From QHXQ01 sp036389395 (GTDB lineage: Bacteria; Acidobacteriota; Blastocatellia; Pyrinomonadales; Pyrinomonadaceae): DNA of 64,000 nucleotides. Each line of letters opens with the position of its first letter. The first letter of the stretch is position 1. Positions 1 through 8,456 of this stretch are shown here, one piece after another. Location: positions 1 to 64,000 of the forward strand of contig DASVPY010000039.1 in NCBI GenBank assembly GCA_036389395.1. Direction: 5' to 3'. The notes beneath the pieces were generated by a model. The model saw only the letters and a list, made by a program, of their open reading frames with translations, ran no database searches and was not told the DNA's origin. A program made the translations under genes and the position numbers.

Positions 1-1
1 T

Positions 2-595
2 AACGTCGCGCTGGCTGACGGCGCGTGCGAAATCTATTTTTATCGTGGCGGCTATGGCGGGTTGAGTCGCGTCGAAGGGGGGTTGAGTAATCTCTGCTTC
101 ATCGTGGCGGCGCGGGATGTGCGGGCGCGCGGGAGCGATGCCGAGCGGGTCATGCGCGAGGTCGTGCTGACGAACCGGCGCGCGGCCGAGACATTGAGCG
201 GCGCGCGCGTCTGTACTGAATGGCTCGCGGTTGCGTTGGAGAGTTTCGGGCGCGCGGAGCTTGCGCCGTGCGCGGGGTTGTTGACCGTCGGCGATGCCGC
301 CGCCTTCATCGATCCGTTCACGGGCAGCGGGATGTTGATGGCGCTCGAAGGCGGCGCGGTCGCGGCGGCGGCGGTCGCGCGCGCGCTGCCCGGTTTGCGC
401 GCGGGCGCGTCGTTCGCCGCGCTCGCCGCCGACTACCGCGCCGGCTACCGCGCGCGCTTCGCCGCACGCCTGCGCGTCTGCGCGCTCCTGCGCCGCGCCG
501 CCTTCGCCCCGCCGCTCGTCACCGAAGCGGCCACCGTCGCGCTCAACGCCAGCGCGCGCGCGCGCCGCATTCTGGCCCGCGCGACGCGTCAATAG
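2..595 (+). CDS. FAD-dependent oxidoreductase, C-terminal part (cut by window start)
   Basis: The open frame runs in from the window edge. Only the C-terminal ~197 residues are present. The motif GDAAAFIDPFTGSG (about nt 289-330) is the second FAD-contacting motif of the geranylgeranyl-reductase/halogenase/aromatic-hydroxylase superfamily, and the upstream FYRGGYGG stretch fits the substrate side of the same fold. The tail is rich in Ala and Arg. The substrate cannot be told from this fragment; polyketide- or isoprenoid-modifying enzymes are common in this group. The stop codon overlaps the stop of the convergent regulator gene by seven bases. Confidence 0.7.
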   Translation, partial: NVALADGACEIYFYRGGYGGLSRVEGGLSNLCFIVAARDVRARGSDAERVMREVVLTNRRAAETLSGARVCTEWLAVALESFGRAELAPCAGLLTVGDAAAFIDPFTGSGMLMALEGGAVAAAAVARALPGLRAGASFAALAADYRAGYRARFAARLRVCALLRRAAFAPPLVTEAATVALNASARARRILARATRQ

Positions 596-2355
596 ACTTC
601 GAGGCGGACGCGGCGGAGGATGTCGCCGAAGCGCGGGTCGGCGCGCAGCGCGTCGAGGAGCGGATCGATGGCGGCCCAGACGAGACCTTCGGACTGGTTG
701 TCGCAGGCGCGGTGCAGCCACGCGAAGGCTTCCGCGTGGTCGCCGAGCGCGGTGTGGATGACGGCGACGTAGTAGGGCGAGACGTAACGCTGCTCTGCGA
801 GTTGCGCCAGCTCACCGATGACCGCGCGCGCCTGCTCGGCCTGCCCCAGCCGGGCGTAGACGTGCCCCGCGCCCGCGATCATGGGCGGGCTGCCCCCGGC
901 GTGTTCGTTGGCCAGGCGGTACTCGGCGAGCGCGTCGTCGAAGCGCGCGACCTGCGCGTAGGCCATGGCGAGGAGGAAGCGCGCGAGGTAGAAGTTCTCC
1001 TCCAGCGCGAGCGTCTTGCGGTACTCGGCGATGGCCTGTTCGTACTGGCGCGTGAGGTAGTAGTGCCAGCCGAGACCGGCGCTGATCGGGAGCGACAAAG
1101 GTTCGAGCGTCTGCGCGCGCGTCAGCTCGGCGATGGCTTCGGTCTGACGACCCAAGGCGGTCAGGTAGTGACCGTACCAGTGGCGCACGGTCGGGTAGTT
1201 CGGGTTCAGCTCGATGGCGCGCAGGTATTCTCTCTCGGCTTCGGGCCAGTTCCACTCGAAGATGTTGGCGTAGGCGAGCGAGGCGTGGGCCTCGGCGAGC
1301 GTGTCGTCGAGGGCGAGCGCTTCGAGGGCGTAGGTGCGCGCGCGGCCGACGGCCTCGCGCGGCGGCAGCGCGCTGTACTCGACCGCGCCGAGCAGGGCGT
1401 AAGAGTCCGCGAGACCGGCGCGCGCCAGCGCGAACTCGCGGTCGAGCCGCAAGGCCTCCTCGAAATATTTGATGCCCTCCTTCAGCCCGGCGAGCGTGCG
1501 CTTGTTCCAGTGGTAGCGGCCCATCAGGTAGGTGTTGTAGGCGGCGCTGCTGGTCGTGTGCGGCTTGTTGAGGAGTTGTTGCTGCGCGCCGCTCAACTGC
1601 AAACGCAGGCGCGCGGAAATCGCGCGCGCGATCTGCTCCTGCACCGCGAGCACGTCCGACGGCGGGCGGTCGAACTGCTCGCCCCACAACTGCCGCCCAT
1701 CCGACACGTCCACCAACTCGGTTCTAATGATCAGGCGGTTGCCGAACTGTAGGACGCGGCCCGTCAGCACGGCGCGCACGTTCAACTCGCGCCCCACGGC
1801 CTGCGGCTGCGCGGCGCGCCCCTTGTAGCGGAAGACGGTCGAGCGCGCGAGCACGCGCAACTGCGGCAGGCGCGCGAGGCTGCTGATGATGCTCTCCGTG
1901 ATGCCGTCGCTCAGGTACTCGGCGTGCGGGTCGTCCGTCTCGTTGACGAACGGGAGGACGGCGAGCGCGTCCGAGGGCGACGGCGGCGGGGCTTCGGTCG
2001 CGTGCGGCTGTGCGGCTTGGGGCGGCGCGCCGTCGGCGTTGACGCGGCGCACGGGCGCGACGAAGAGGTAGCCGCGCCTGGGCACGGTCTCGATGTACTT
2101 CTGTCCGCGCTGGCCCTCGCCCAGCGCCTTGCGCAGCATGAAGATGGTGACGGAGAGGTTGCCTTCTTCGACGAACGTGTCGGGCCAGACGTGGCGCAGC
2201 AGTTCTTCCTTCTCGACCACGCGCCCGCCGCGCTCGACGAGCAGCCGCAGCGCGTCGAGCGCCTTGGGCGTGAGCGGCACGAGCTTGCCGTCGCGCCGCA
2301 GGAGTTGCTCGGCGGCGCTCAGGCTGAAGGGGCCGAACTCGTAGACGGGGAGCAC
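589..2355 (-). CDS. CadC-like winged-helix regulator with TolB-like and TPR domains
   Basis: A ~588-residue regulator. Residues ~1-100 form an OmpR/CadC-type winged helix (KLVPLTPKALDALRLLVE, then GYLFVAP at the wing). Residues ~125-260 are a TolB/FlgO-like domain (LAVLPFVN, YLSDGITESIISSL). The rest is TPR repeats such as ALRLDREFALARAGLADSYA and AIELNPNYPTVRHWYG. This architecture is abundant in Acidobacteriota, where the winged helix is thought to bind DNA and the TPRs to sense a partner; the signal is unknown. A longer frame reaches 2745 but overlaps the opposite-strand gene and encodes no domain. I chose the GTG at 2355 just before the winged helix. There is no transmembrane segment, unlike CadC itself. 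Confidence 0.8.
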   Translation of the reverse strand: MLPVYEFGPFSLSAAEQLLRRDGKLVPLTPKALDALRLLVERGGRVVEKEELLRHVWPDTFVEEGNLSVTIFMLRKALGEGQRGQKYIETVPRRGYLFVAPVRRVNADGAPPQAAQPHATEAPPPSPSDALAVLPFVNETDDPHAEYLSDGITESIISSLARLPQLRVLARSTVFRYKGRAAQPQAVGRELNVRAVLTGRVLQFGNRLIIRTELVDVSDGRQLWGEQFDRPPSDVLAVQEQIARAISARLRLQLSGAQQQLLNKPHTTSSAAYNTYLMGRYHWNKRTLAGLKEGIKYFEEALRLDREFALARAGLADSYALLGAVEYSALPPREAVGRARTYALEALALDDTLAEAHASLAYANIFEWNWPEAEREYLRAIELNPNYPTVRHWYGHYLTALGRQTEAIAELTRAQTLEPLSLPISAGLGWHYYLTRQYEQAIAEYRKTLALEENFYLARFLLAMAYAQVARFDDALAEYRLANEHAGGSPPMIAGAGHVYARLGQAEQARAVIGELAQLAEQRYVSPYYVAVIHTALGDHAEAFAWLHRACDNQSEGLVWAAIDPLLDALRADPRFGDILRRVRLEVY

Positions 2356-2563
2356 GCGGCTTAAGAACTCTTTAAGAAAAACTAAAGCGGGCCTAAAGGA
2401 CTTCGCGCGGGCGCGGCGGGTATGTTGGCCCGCGCCGGCCGAAGCGTTGCAGGAAAGAGACCAAAGAGGCCCGCCGGCCGCGCATTGTAGTGCGCGGCGC
2501 GCGCCGCGGCCAAGGTGCGCGCCGCCGAAGTCGCGCGCAAGCAAACTGCTCAAGGAGCGGCTC

Positions 2564-2998
2564 ATGAACAGAAAACTGCTGAGCCTCGTGCTCGCGTGGC
2601 TGTTGGTGTACGTGGGCAGCGCCGCGCCCGTGGCGGCGCAGGCGACCGCCAGTAAGGCGGCGGACAAGGAAGCCCGCAAGGTCGAGCGCATAAGGGCCAG
2701 CATCCTCAAGCTCGGCACGGGCGAGGAGGCGCGCGTCCGGCTCAAGCTGCGCGACGGGGCGAAGCTCGAAGGTTACGTCAGCGAGGCCACCGCCGACTCG
2801 TTCGTCGTCAAGGACAGGAAGACGGGCGCGACGACAGCCGTCACGTACCCGCAGGTCAAAAAGATTCAAGGTCACAACCTCTCGACCGGGACGAAGATCG
2901 CCATCGGCGTCGGCATCCTCGCCGCCGTCGCCCTCATCCTCGTCCTGATCGTCAAGAACCAGGACTTCGACTTCACCGGCATCGGCCGCGGACTGTGA
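2564..2998 (+). CDS. Small exported membrane-anchored protein of unknown function
   Basis: 144 residues. The ATG at 2564 follows AAGGAG by about 6 nt, which decides this start over the upstream in-frame extension. A signal peptide (residues 1-27, ending SAAPVAAQA) is followed by a charged segment, then a ~50-residue beta-rich part with an LSM/SH3-like look (VRLKLRDGAKLEGYVSE, DSFVVKD), and a hydrophobic helix near the C-terminus (IAIGVGILAAVALILVLIV). The beta part resembles small secreted proteins often seen in Acidobacteriota. The function is unknown. It is transcribed divergently from the winged-helix regulator. Confidence 0.65.
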   Translation: MNRKLLSLVLAWLLVYVGSAAPVAAQATASKAADKEARKVERIRASILKLGTGEEARVRLKLRDGAKLEGYVSEATADSFVVKDRKTGATTAVTYPQVKKIQGHNLSTGTKIAIGVGILAAVALILVLIVKNQDFDFTGIGRGL

Positions 2999-3325
2999 AG
3001 CCCGCGGCCCGCAAGCGATTTGTTGCCGGGCCGGACAAAGATAGAGCGGGCGGCGAAGCCGGATCGGCTGTTTGGGCCGTCCGCTTAGTGCCGGCCGCTC
3101 ACTGCTCACCGCTGCTGCTCACCGTCTACTGCGCATTGCCTTCTTGCCACGGGCGGCGTTTTAGGGTACAAAGTCGGCGCGGCCTGAGACTTACCGTCGG
3201 CGCTTTTGTCGCCTGCGCCCTGCTCCCGTCCGGCCGCGGTCTCTCGGGCGATCATCATTTCACGTCCTGCTTGCTTGTCAAACAACTTGGCTCTTAAGTC
3301 CCTAGCGTCGAGGAGAGTGAGAATT
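2999..3325. other. Intergenic region upstream of the TonB-type receptor
   Basis: 327 bases without a convincing gene. It contains a possible sigma-70 promoter (see 3144-3172). The short open frame across it has no domain, signal peptide or ribosome site and is probably not coding. Confidence 0.5.
3144..3172 (+). promoter_or_regulatory. Candidate sigma-70 promoter for the receptor gene
   Basis: TTGCCA at 3144-3149, a 17-nt spacer and TACAAA at 3167-3172 lie ~150 nt upstream of the receptor start. The local AT enrichment stands out from the GC-rich surroundings. Found by eye; there is no expression support. Confidence 0.35.
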
Positions 3326-6300
3326 ATGCGTGCATCTCGTCTGCGGCCGACGGCCGCGCCCCTGCGGTTCGCCCTTGTCTGCCTGCTCGTCCTGTGCTGC
3401 GCCGGCAGCGTCCGGCCCCAGGCGCAGTCGAACGCCTCCGACCTGCAAGGCTACGTGCGCGATCCCAGCGGCGCGTTCGTGCCCAACGCGACCGTGACGG
3501 CGCGCAGCCGCGGCACGGGCGTCGAGCGCGCCGCGACCAGCAACGACGAGGGCTACTACAAGATCACGGCCCTCCCGCCCGGCGACTACGAGGTCACGGT
3601 CGAAGCGCCCGGCTTCAAGAAGGCCAACATCCCCACGATCACGCTCACCGTCGGGCAGACCGCCGACCTCGACGTGCCCTTAGAGATCGGCGCGATCACG
3701 GACGTGGTCACGGTCTCGGACGCGACCGCGCAGATCGTCGAGACCTCGCGCACCACGGTCGCCAACACCATCGAGCGCCAGCGCATCGAGAACCTGCCGA
3801 TCAACCAGCGCGACTACCTCGGCTTCGCCACCACCATCTCGACCGTCAGCCGCGGCAACGACCGCCCCATCGGCCCCGCGCCCTCGTCGGGTCTCAACAT
3901 CGGCGGGCAGCGCGGCCGCTCCACGCTCGTCCAGGTGGACGGCGCGGACAACACCGACAACTCTGTGAACGCCTCGCGCTCGACCGTCTCGCAAGAGGCC
4001 GTGCAGGAGTTCCAGGTGGCGACGAACTCTTACGCGCCTGAGTTCGGCCGCGCCACCGGCGGCATCATCAACGTCGTGACCAAGGGCGGCACGAACGAGT
4101 ACCGCGGCAACATCTTCGGCTTCCTGCGCCACCGCAGCTTCCAGGCGCGCAACGCCTTCGCGCCCATCGAAGACCCGCCCTTCACGCGCGCGCAGTACGG
4201 CGCGACCTTCGGCGGCCCGATCAAAAAGGATCGCACCTTCTTCTTCGCCGCCTTCGAGCAGCGCCGCCGGCAAGAGTCCGGCTTCTTCACCTCGCCCGTG
4301 GCGGCGGGGCTGACTTCGAGCGTCACCGTGCCGGCCGGCATTCTGCCCGTCGCGCAGACGTTCACCAACCTGACGGCCGCGCAGGCCACGTTCATCGGCG
4401 GCGAGCTGGCGAGCGGCGACCCAGCCCGCATCCAGCGCGCCGTCGCCTACGCCTACTTCGCCTCGACCGGCGGGCAGATCGGGCTGAACGGCACGAGCAC
4501 GCTCGTCAACTTCCTGCCCGGCGTCGGCGTGCCCCAAGGCCAGGTCATCGGCTCGCGCTTCCTCTTGGCCGGCACGCCCATCCCGACCGCCGCCAACAAC
4601 GGCATCGTCACCGGGTTTACGACCGTCAACGGCGCGGGGCAGCCCATCGCCTTCCGCCCGCTCAACCAACTGGCGCGCATCTTCCCGATCTCCGAGGACA
4701 CGACCTTCTTCTCCGTCCGCGGCGATCACAACTTCAACCAGAACCAACACCTCACGCTGCGCTTCGGCTACAACCCCAGCGACCTGACCGGCATTCAGGA
4801 CGAGTCGCAGAACCAGACCCTCGGACAAAACGACTTCTCGCGCACCGGCATTCAGACCTTGCGCGACACCTCGTTCGTCACCACGCTCAACTCGACGCTC
4901 TCGACCTCCTTGGTCAACGAGGCGCGCTTCAGCTTCAGCCGCCGCCACGCCACGTTCACCTCGCAAGTGCCGGGCGGCCCGGCCATCCAGATCAGCGGCG
5001 CGGCCTTCATCGGCCCCAACCCCTTCTCGCCCGTGGATCGCACGGAGCGGCGCTTCCAGTTCACGGATAATTTGAACTGGCTCGTCGGCAACCACACCTT
5101 CAAGTTCGGCGGCGACGTGAACACGATCAACGTGGACGCGCGCTTCGAGTTGAACTTCCCCGGTCTCTTCAACTTCGGCGACCTCTCGGCGGGCACGCTC
5201 GCCGCCGGGTTCATTCCGGGTCTGCCCGTGACCGCGCCCGCGCTCACGCCCGTGCAGTCTTACGGCATGGGCATCCCCGGCGTCTTCATCGAAGGCTTCG
5301 GCAACCCGATCAGCTCGATCAAGAACCGCCCGCTCGCCTTCTTCGCGCAGGACTCTTGGAAGGCGCGGCGCAACCTGACGCTCAACTACGGCGTGCGCTA
5401 CGACATCGAGTTGACCGACACCATCGCGCCCATCGGCTTCCGCGACCCGCTGACCGGCATCTCGCTCTCGGCCACCGATCTGACCAACGCGCAGAACCTG
5501 CTCCGCGTCCAGCAGGGCTTCCCGCGCGACAAGAACAACTTCGCGCCCCGCGTCGGCCTCGCCTGGGACGTTAAGGGCGACGGCAAGACGGTCGTGCGCG
5601 CCGCCTACGGCCTCTTCTACGATCACCCGCTGCTGGCCATCGCCTTCAACTCCGACATCGCCGACGCGGCCCAGCAGCAGCAGTACACCAACGTCATACC
5701 GGGTAGCCCCTTACCGACCGCCAGCTTCAACCTCGTGCAGATTTTCCAGGGCACGGTCTGCTCGACGGCCACGCAGTCGCCCTTCTGCCCGCCGGGCCTG
5801 ACCACGCCGGGCGTCGCCACCACCGCGCAGTACCTGCCCGGCCGCCTGCGCTTCAACGACCAGACGTTCGTCGGCTTCGGGCCTATCCTGCCCTTCACCC
5901 TGAACGTCGCGCAGGACTTCGAGTACGCCTACGCCAACCAGGCGAACCTGACGGTCGAGCGCCAGTTGACGCGCGACATGTCGTTCTCGGCCAGCTACCT
6001 CTTCGTCGGCGCGCACCACCTGCCGCACCCCGAAGACATCAACGCGCCGCAGACCGACCTGTTGGCCGAGAACTTCCGCCGCTTCGCCGGGCGCGCGCCC
6101 CTGAGCAACGCCGAGGCGCTCTTCTTCTCGCTGCCGACCACCTCGAGCGCCGTCTTCACGGTGCGCGTCCCCGGTCTCGTCGTCGTCAACAACTTGACCG
6201 GCGCGGTCGTCGTCAGCCCCGTCGCGGCCAACTTCTTCCGCCCGAGCGGGCCGAACTACTTCCTGGTCGCCAGCGCGACGGGCGGGCTGGTCTCGAAGAC

Positions 6301-7081
6301 CGCGTTCGACGCGGCGCTCACCGGCTCGCTGCGCACGCCGGGGCCGCTCTCGCCCTTCGGCGACGTGAGCGCGCAGCTCTCGGACGGCAACTCGATCTAC
6401 CACGCGCTGAACACGGAGTTGAAGAAACGCTTCTCGAACAACTTGCAGTTCCTCGTCACCTACACGTGGTCGCACGCGATTGACGATTCGAGCGACTTGC
6501 AGACCTTGCTGAAGCCGCAGAACAACCGCAACTTCCGCGCCGAGCGCGCCAACTCGCTCTTCGACCAGCGCCACCGCTTCGTCTTCAGCGGCATCTTGGC
6601 CGCGCCGGGCGAGTGGCGCGGGTCTGAGAGCGGGCTGCGCCGCTTCCTGTCGGACTTCACGGTCGCGCCGATTTTGGAAATCTCCTCGGGCCGGCCCTTC
6701 AACATCATCACGGGCACGGACGCCAACGGCGACCTGCAAAGCTCGAACGACCGGCCGAGCGTGGACGCGTCGGGCCGGCTCTTCGTGCCGACGACGCCGT
6801 TCACCGCCGGGACGTTGGGGCGCAACGTGGGCATCACGCACGGCTACGCCTCGCTCGACCTGCGCGTGACGCGCAAGATACGGCTCGGCGAGCGGCTGAA
6901 CCTCGACATCATCGCCGAGGGCTTCAACCTCTTCAACCGCTTCAACGAAGCGGCCGCCTCGCCCTTCTTCACCGACGTGAACGCCTTCGCCCAGCGCGCC
7001 GGCAGCGGGGCCTATTACAGCCGCCCCACCGCCGCCTACGACCCGCGCCAGTTCCAGTTCGGCCTCAAGCTCAACTTCTAG
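3326..7081 (+). CDS. TonB-dependent receptor with carboxypeptidase-regulatory-like domain
   Basis: 1251 residues. The ATG at 3326 follows GAGGAGA and opens a clear signal peptide (ALVCLLVLCCAGSVRPQAQ). Residues ~35-120 form a CarboxypepD_reg-like Ig domain (LQGYVRDPSGAFVPNATVTA, GYYKITALPPGDYEVTVEAP). A TonB plug follows (QEAVQEFQVATNSYAPEFGR, GGIINVVTKGGTNEYRGNIF), then a long outer-membrane beta barrel ending in F (LKLNF). This is the Oar-like receptor type expanded in Acidobacteriota, generally linked to import of glycans, peptides or metal complexes. No SusD-like partner is adjacent, so the substrate is open. A strong terminator follows directly, so the gene is probably monocistronic. Confidence 0.93.
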   Translation: MRASRLRPTAAPLRFALVCLLVLCCAGSVRPQAQSNASDLQGYVRDPSGAFVPNATVTARSRGTGVERAATSNDEGYYKITALPPGDYEVTVEAPGFKKANIPTITLTVGQTADLDVPLEIGAITDVVTVSDATAQIVETSRTTVANTIERQRIENLPINQRDYLGFATTISTVSRGNDRPIGPAPSSGLNIGGQRGRSTLVQVDGADNTDNSVNASRSTVSQEAVQEFQVATNSYAPEFGRATGGIINVVTKGGTNEYRGNIFGFLRHRSFQARNAFAPIEDPPFTRAQYGATFGGPIKKDRTFFFAAFEQRRRQESGFFTSPVAAGLTSSVTVPAGILPVAQTFTNLTAAQATFIGGELASGDPARIQRAVAYAYFASTGGQIGLNGTSTLVNFLPGVGVPQGQVIGSRFLLAGTPIPTAANNGIVTGFTTVNGAGQPIAFRPLNQLARIFPISEDTTFFSVRGDHNFNQNQHLTLRFGYNPSDLTGIQDESQNQTLGQNDFSRTGIQTLRDTSFVTTLNSTLSTSLVNEARFSFSRRHATFTSQVPGGPAIQISGAAFIGPNPFSPVDRTERRFQFTDNLNWLVGNHTFKFGGDVNTINVDARFELNFPGLFNFGDLSAGTLAAGFIPGLPVTAPALTPVQSYGMGIPGVFIEGFGNPISSIKNRPLAFFAQDSWKARRNLTLNYGVRYDIELTDTIAPIGFRDPLTGISLSATDLTNAQNLLRVQQGFPRDKNNFAPRVGLAWDVKGDGKTVVRAAYGLFYDHPLLAIAFNSDIADAAQQQQYTNVIPGSPLPTASFNLVQIFQGTVCSTATQSPFCPPGLTTPGVATTAQYLPGRLRFNDQTFVGFGPILPFTLNVAQDFEYAYANQANLTVERQLTRDMSFSASYLFVGAHHLPHPEDINAPQTDLLAENFRRFAGRAPLSNAEALFFSLPTTSSAVFTVRVPGLVVVNNLTGAVVVSPVAANFFRPSGPNYFLVASATGGLVSKTAFDAALTGSLRTPGPLSPFGDVSAQLSDGNSIYHALNTELKKRFSNNLQFLVTYTWSHAIDDSSDLQTLLKPQNNRNFRAERANSLFDQRHRFVFSGILAAPGEWRGSESGLRRFLSDFTVAPILEISSGRPFNIITGTDANGDLQSSNDRPSVDASGRLFVPTTPFTAGTLGRNVGITHGYASLDLRVTRKIRLGERLNLDIIAEGFNLFNRFNEAAASPFFTDVNAFAQRAGSGAYYSRPTAAYDPRQFQFGLKLNF

Positions 7082-7096
7082 GGAGTACCCTTGAGC

Positions 7097-7144
7097 AATA
7101 ACCCGCCCCGCCTGTCACACCGACAGGCGGGGCGGGTTATTTTT
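7097..7144 (+). terminator. Rho-independent terminator after the receptor gene
   Basis: A perfect 20-bp stem (7097-7116 with 7122-7141), rich in GC and closed by a 5-nt loop (acacc), runs into a run of five T. It lies 15 nt past the receptor stop codon. Confidence 0.9.
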
Positions 7145-7208
7145 CCCCGTCGCGGAGTGCGCGGCAGCGCCCCCGCGCGCCGCACGTGCGCCGCGGGCGG
7201 CGCGTTCC

Positions 7209-7238
7209 TTGACACGATGATTTTGGCGGTCACATACT
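7209..7238 (+). promoter_or_regulatory. Candidate promoter of the molybdenum hydroxylase operon
   Basis: TTGACA at 7209-7214, an 18-nt spacer and CATACT at 7233-7238 lie ~95 nt upstream of the cytochrome gene. The -35 box is a perfect consensus match. Confidence 0.45.
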
Positions 7239-7331
7239 TCGGCCCTGTACAGTCTTATCCCAAGAAGAAACCTGCGTTCGTAAACTGGCCTCAGTCCTAG
7301 TCGGCCCGACGGTCTCTTCAGGAGGATTCTT

Positions 7332-7964
7332 ATGCCGCACAAACGCGCCGCCGGTCTTCTGATCGCCGCGCTCTTTTTTGCCTTCGGGGTGTGGGTGCTC
7401 GCCTCTAGTGCCTTCGGCCAGGCGCGCGACGCGAGGCGTGCGGCCGCAAGCCGCGCCCAGGGCCTCGCCGCGTGGGAGCAGGTCTACTCAGTCCTGACCC
7501 ACCCGCGCTGCATCAACTGCCACACCGCCACCAACTACCCGCAGCAGGGCGACGACCGCCACCGTCATTTCGCCAACGTGATCCGCGGCCCGGAGGGCAA
7601 AGGCGTGCCCGGACTGAATTGCGCCACCTGCCACCAGGAGAGCAACGCCGACAGCACCGGCGTGCCCGGCGGCCACGACTGGCACCTCGCGCCCCTCTCG
7701 ATGAGATGGCAGGACGCCAACGACAACCCCTTACCCAGTGCGGGCGTTTGTCGGGCCGTCACCGACCGCTCGAAGAATGGCAACCTCGACGGACGGGGTC
7801 TGTTAAAGCATCACGAAGAAGCGCTGCTCGTCCTCTGGGCCTGGAATCCCGGCCGCCGCCCCGACGGCACGACGCGCACGCCGCCGCCGCTTTCGCACGA
7901 AGAATTCGTCGCCGCGACCCGCCGCTGGGTTGAGGCCGGGATGCCGTGCCCGGCCGGAAGATAG
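7332..7964 (+). CDS. Dihaem cytochrome c, isoquinoline 1-oxidoreductase-type subunit
   Basis: 210 residues with GGAGG 6 nt before the ATG. An N-terminal hydrophobic segment (GLLIAALFFAFGVWVLASSAFG) exports or anchors the protein. Two haem-attachment motifs, CINCH (about nt 7516) and CATCH (about nt 7622), show a c-type dihaem protein. Cytochromes of this type are found beside Ior-like molybdenum hydroxylases and are inferred to take electrons from the 2Fe-2S subunit to the respiratory chain. It is the first gene of a three-gene operon, with 11 nt to the next ATG. Confidence 0.82.
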   Translation: MPHKRAAGLLIAALFFAFGVWVLASSAFGQARDARRAAASRAQGLAAWEQVYSVLTHPRCINCHTATNYPQQGDDRHRHFANVIRGPEGKGVPGLNCATCHQESNADSTGVPGGHDWHLAPLSMRWQDANDNPLPSAGVCRAVTDRSKNGNLDGRGLLKHHEEALLVLWAWNPGRRPDGTTRTPPPLSHEEFVAATRRWVEAGMPCPAGR

Positions 7965-7975
7965 GAGAGCCAGTC

Positions 7976-8437
7976 ATGACCACTTACCAACTGAACATAA
8001 ACGGGGAGCGCCGCGCGGTGACGGTTGATCCTTCGACCCCGCTGCTCTGGGTGCTGCGTGAAGAGTTGCAGATGACGGGCACGAAGTACGGCTGCGGCGT
8101 GAGCGCCTGCGGCGCTTGTACTGTTCACGTGGCCGGGGTGGCGACCCGTTCCTGCATGTTGCCGGTTTCGCTCGTCGGCGAGCGGCCCGTAGTGACCATC
8201 GAGGCGATGGGCAACGACAGGGTCGGCCGCGTCGTGCAGGACGCCTGGGTGGAGAAGGACGTGGTGCAGTGCGGCTACTGCCAGAGCGGGCAGATCATGA
8301 CCGCGGTCGCGCTCCTCAAGCACACGCCCAAACCGACCGACGCCAACATCGAAGAATCAATGGGCGGGAACATCTGCCGCTGCGCCACCTACGTCCGCAT
8401 CCGCGAAGCCATCAAGGCGGCCGCGCAACGTCTCTAG
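7976..8437 (+). CDS. 2Fe-2S small subunit of a xanthine-dehydrogenase-family hydroxylase
   Basis: 153 residues, preceded by AGGAGAG. The N-terminal plant-type ferredoxin domain carries CGVSACGACTVH plus a later Cys (RSCMLP). The C-terminal helical domain carries CGYCQSGQIM and GGNICRCATY, giving the full eight-Cys set for two [2Fe-2S] clusters. It matches IorA-type small subunits (about 150 residues). It should shuttle electrons from the molybdenum cofactor in the next protein to the cytochrome encoded before it. Confidence 0.93.
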   Translation: MTTYQLNINGERRAVTVDPSTPLLWVLREELQMTGTKYGCGVSACGACTVHVAGVATRSCMLPVSLVGERPVVTIEAMGNDRVGRVVQDAWVEKDVVQCGYCQSGQIMTAVALLKHTPKPTDANIEESMGGNICRCATYVRIREAIKAAAQRL

Positions 8438-8456
8438 CCGAAGGGAGGACGAGAAG

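Noticed and set aside
220..1752. Long plus-strand open frame opposite the winged-helix/TPR gene
   Set aside because: Arg/Val-rich antisense shadow of high-GC coding sequence; no domain, and the minus strand encodes a clear protein.
2995..3297. 100-residue frame between the small membrane protein and the receptor
   Set aside because: No ribosome site, no recognisable composition or motif, and it overlaps the probable promoter.
3680..5626. 648-residue minus-strand frame inside the receptor gene
   Set aside because: Antisense shadow; composition is typical of reversed GC-rich codons and the receptor on the plus strand is certain.
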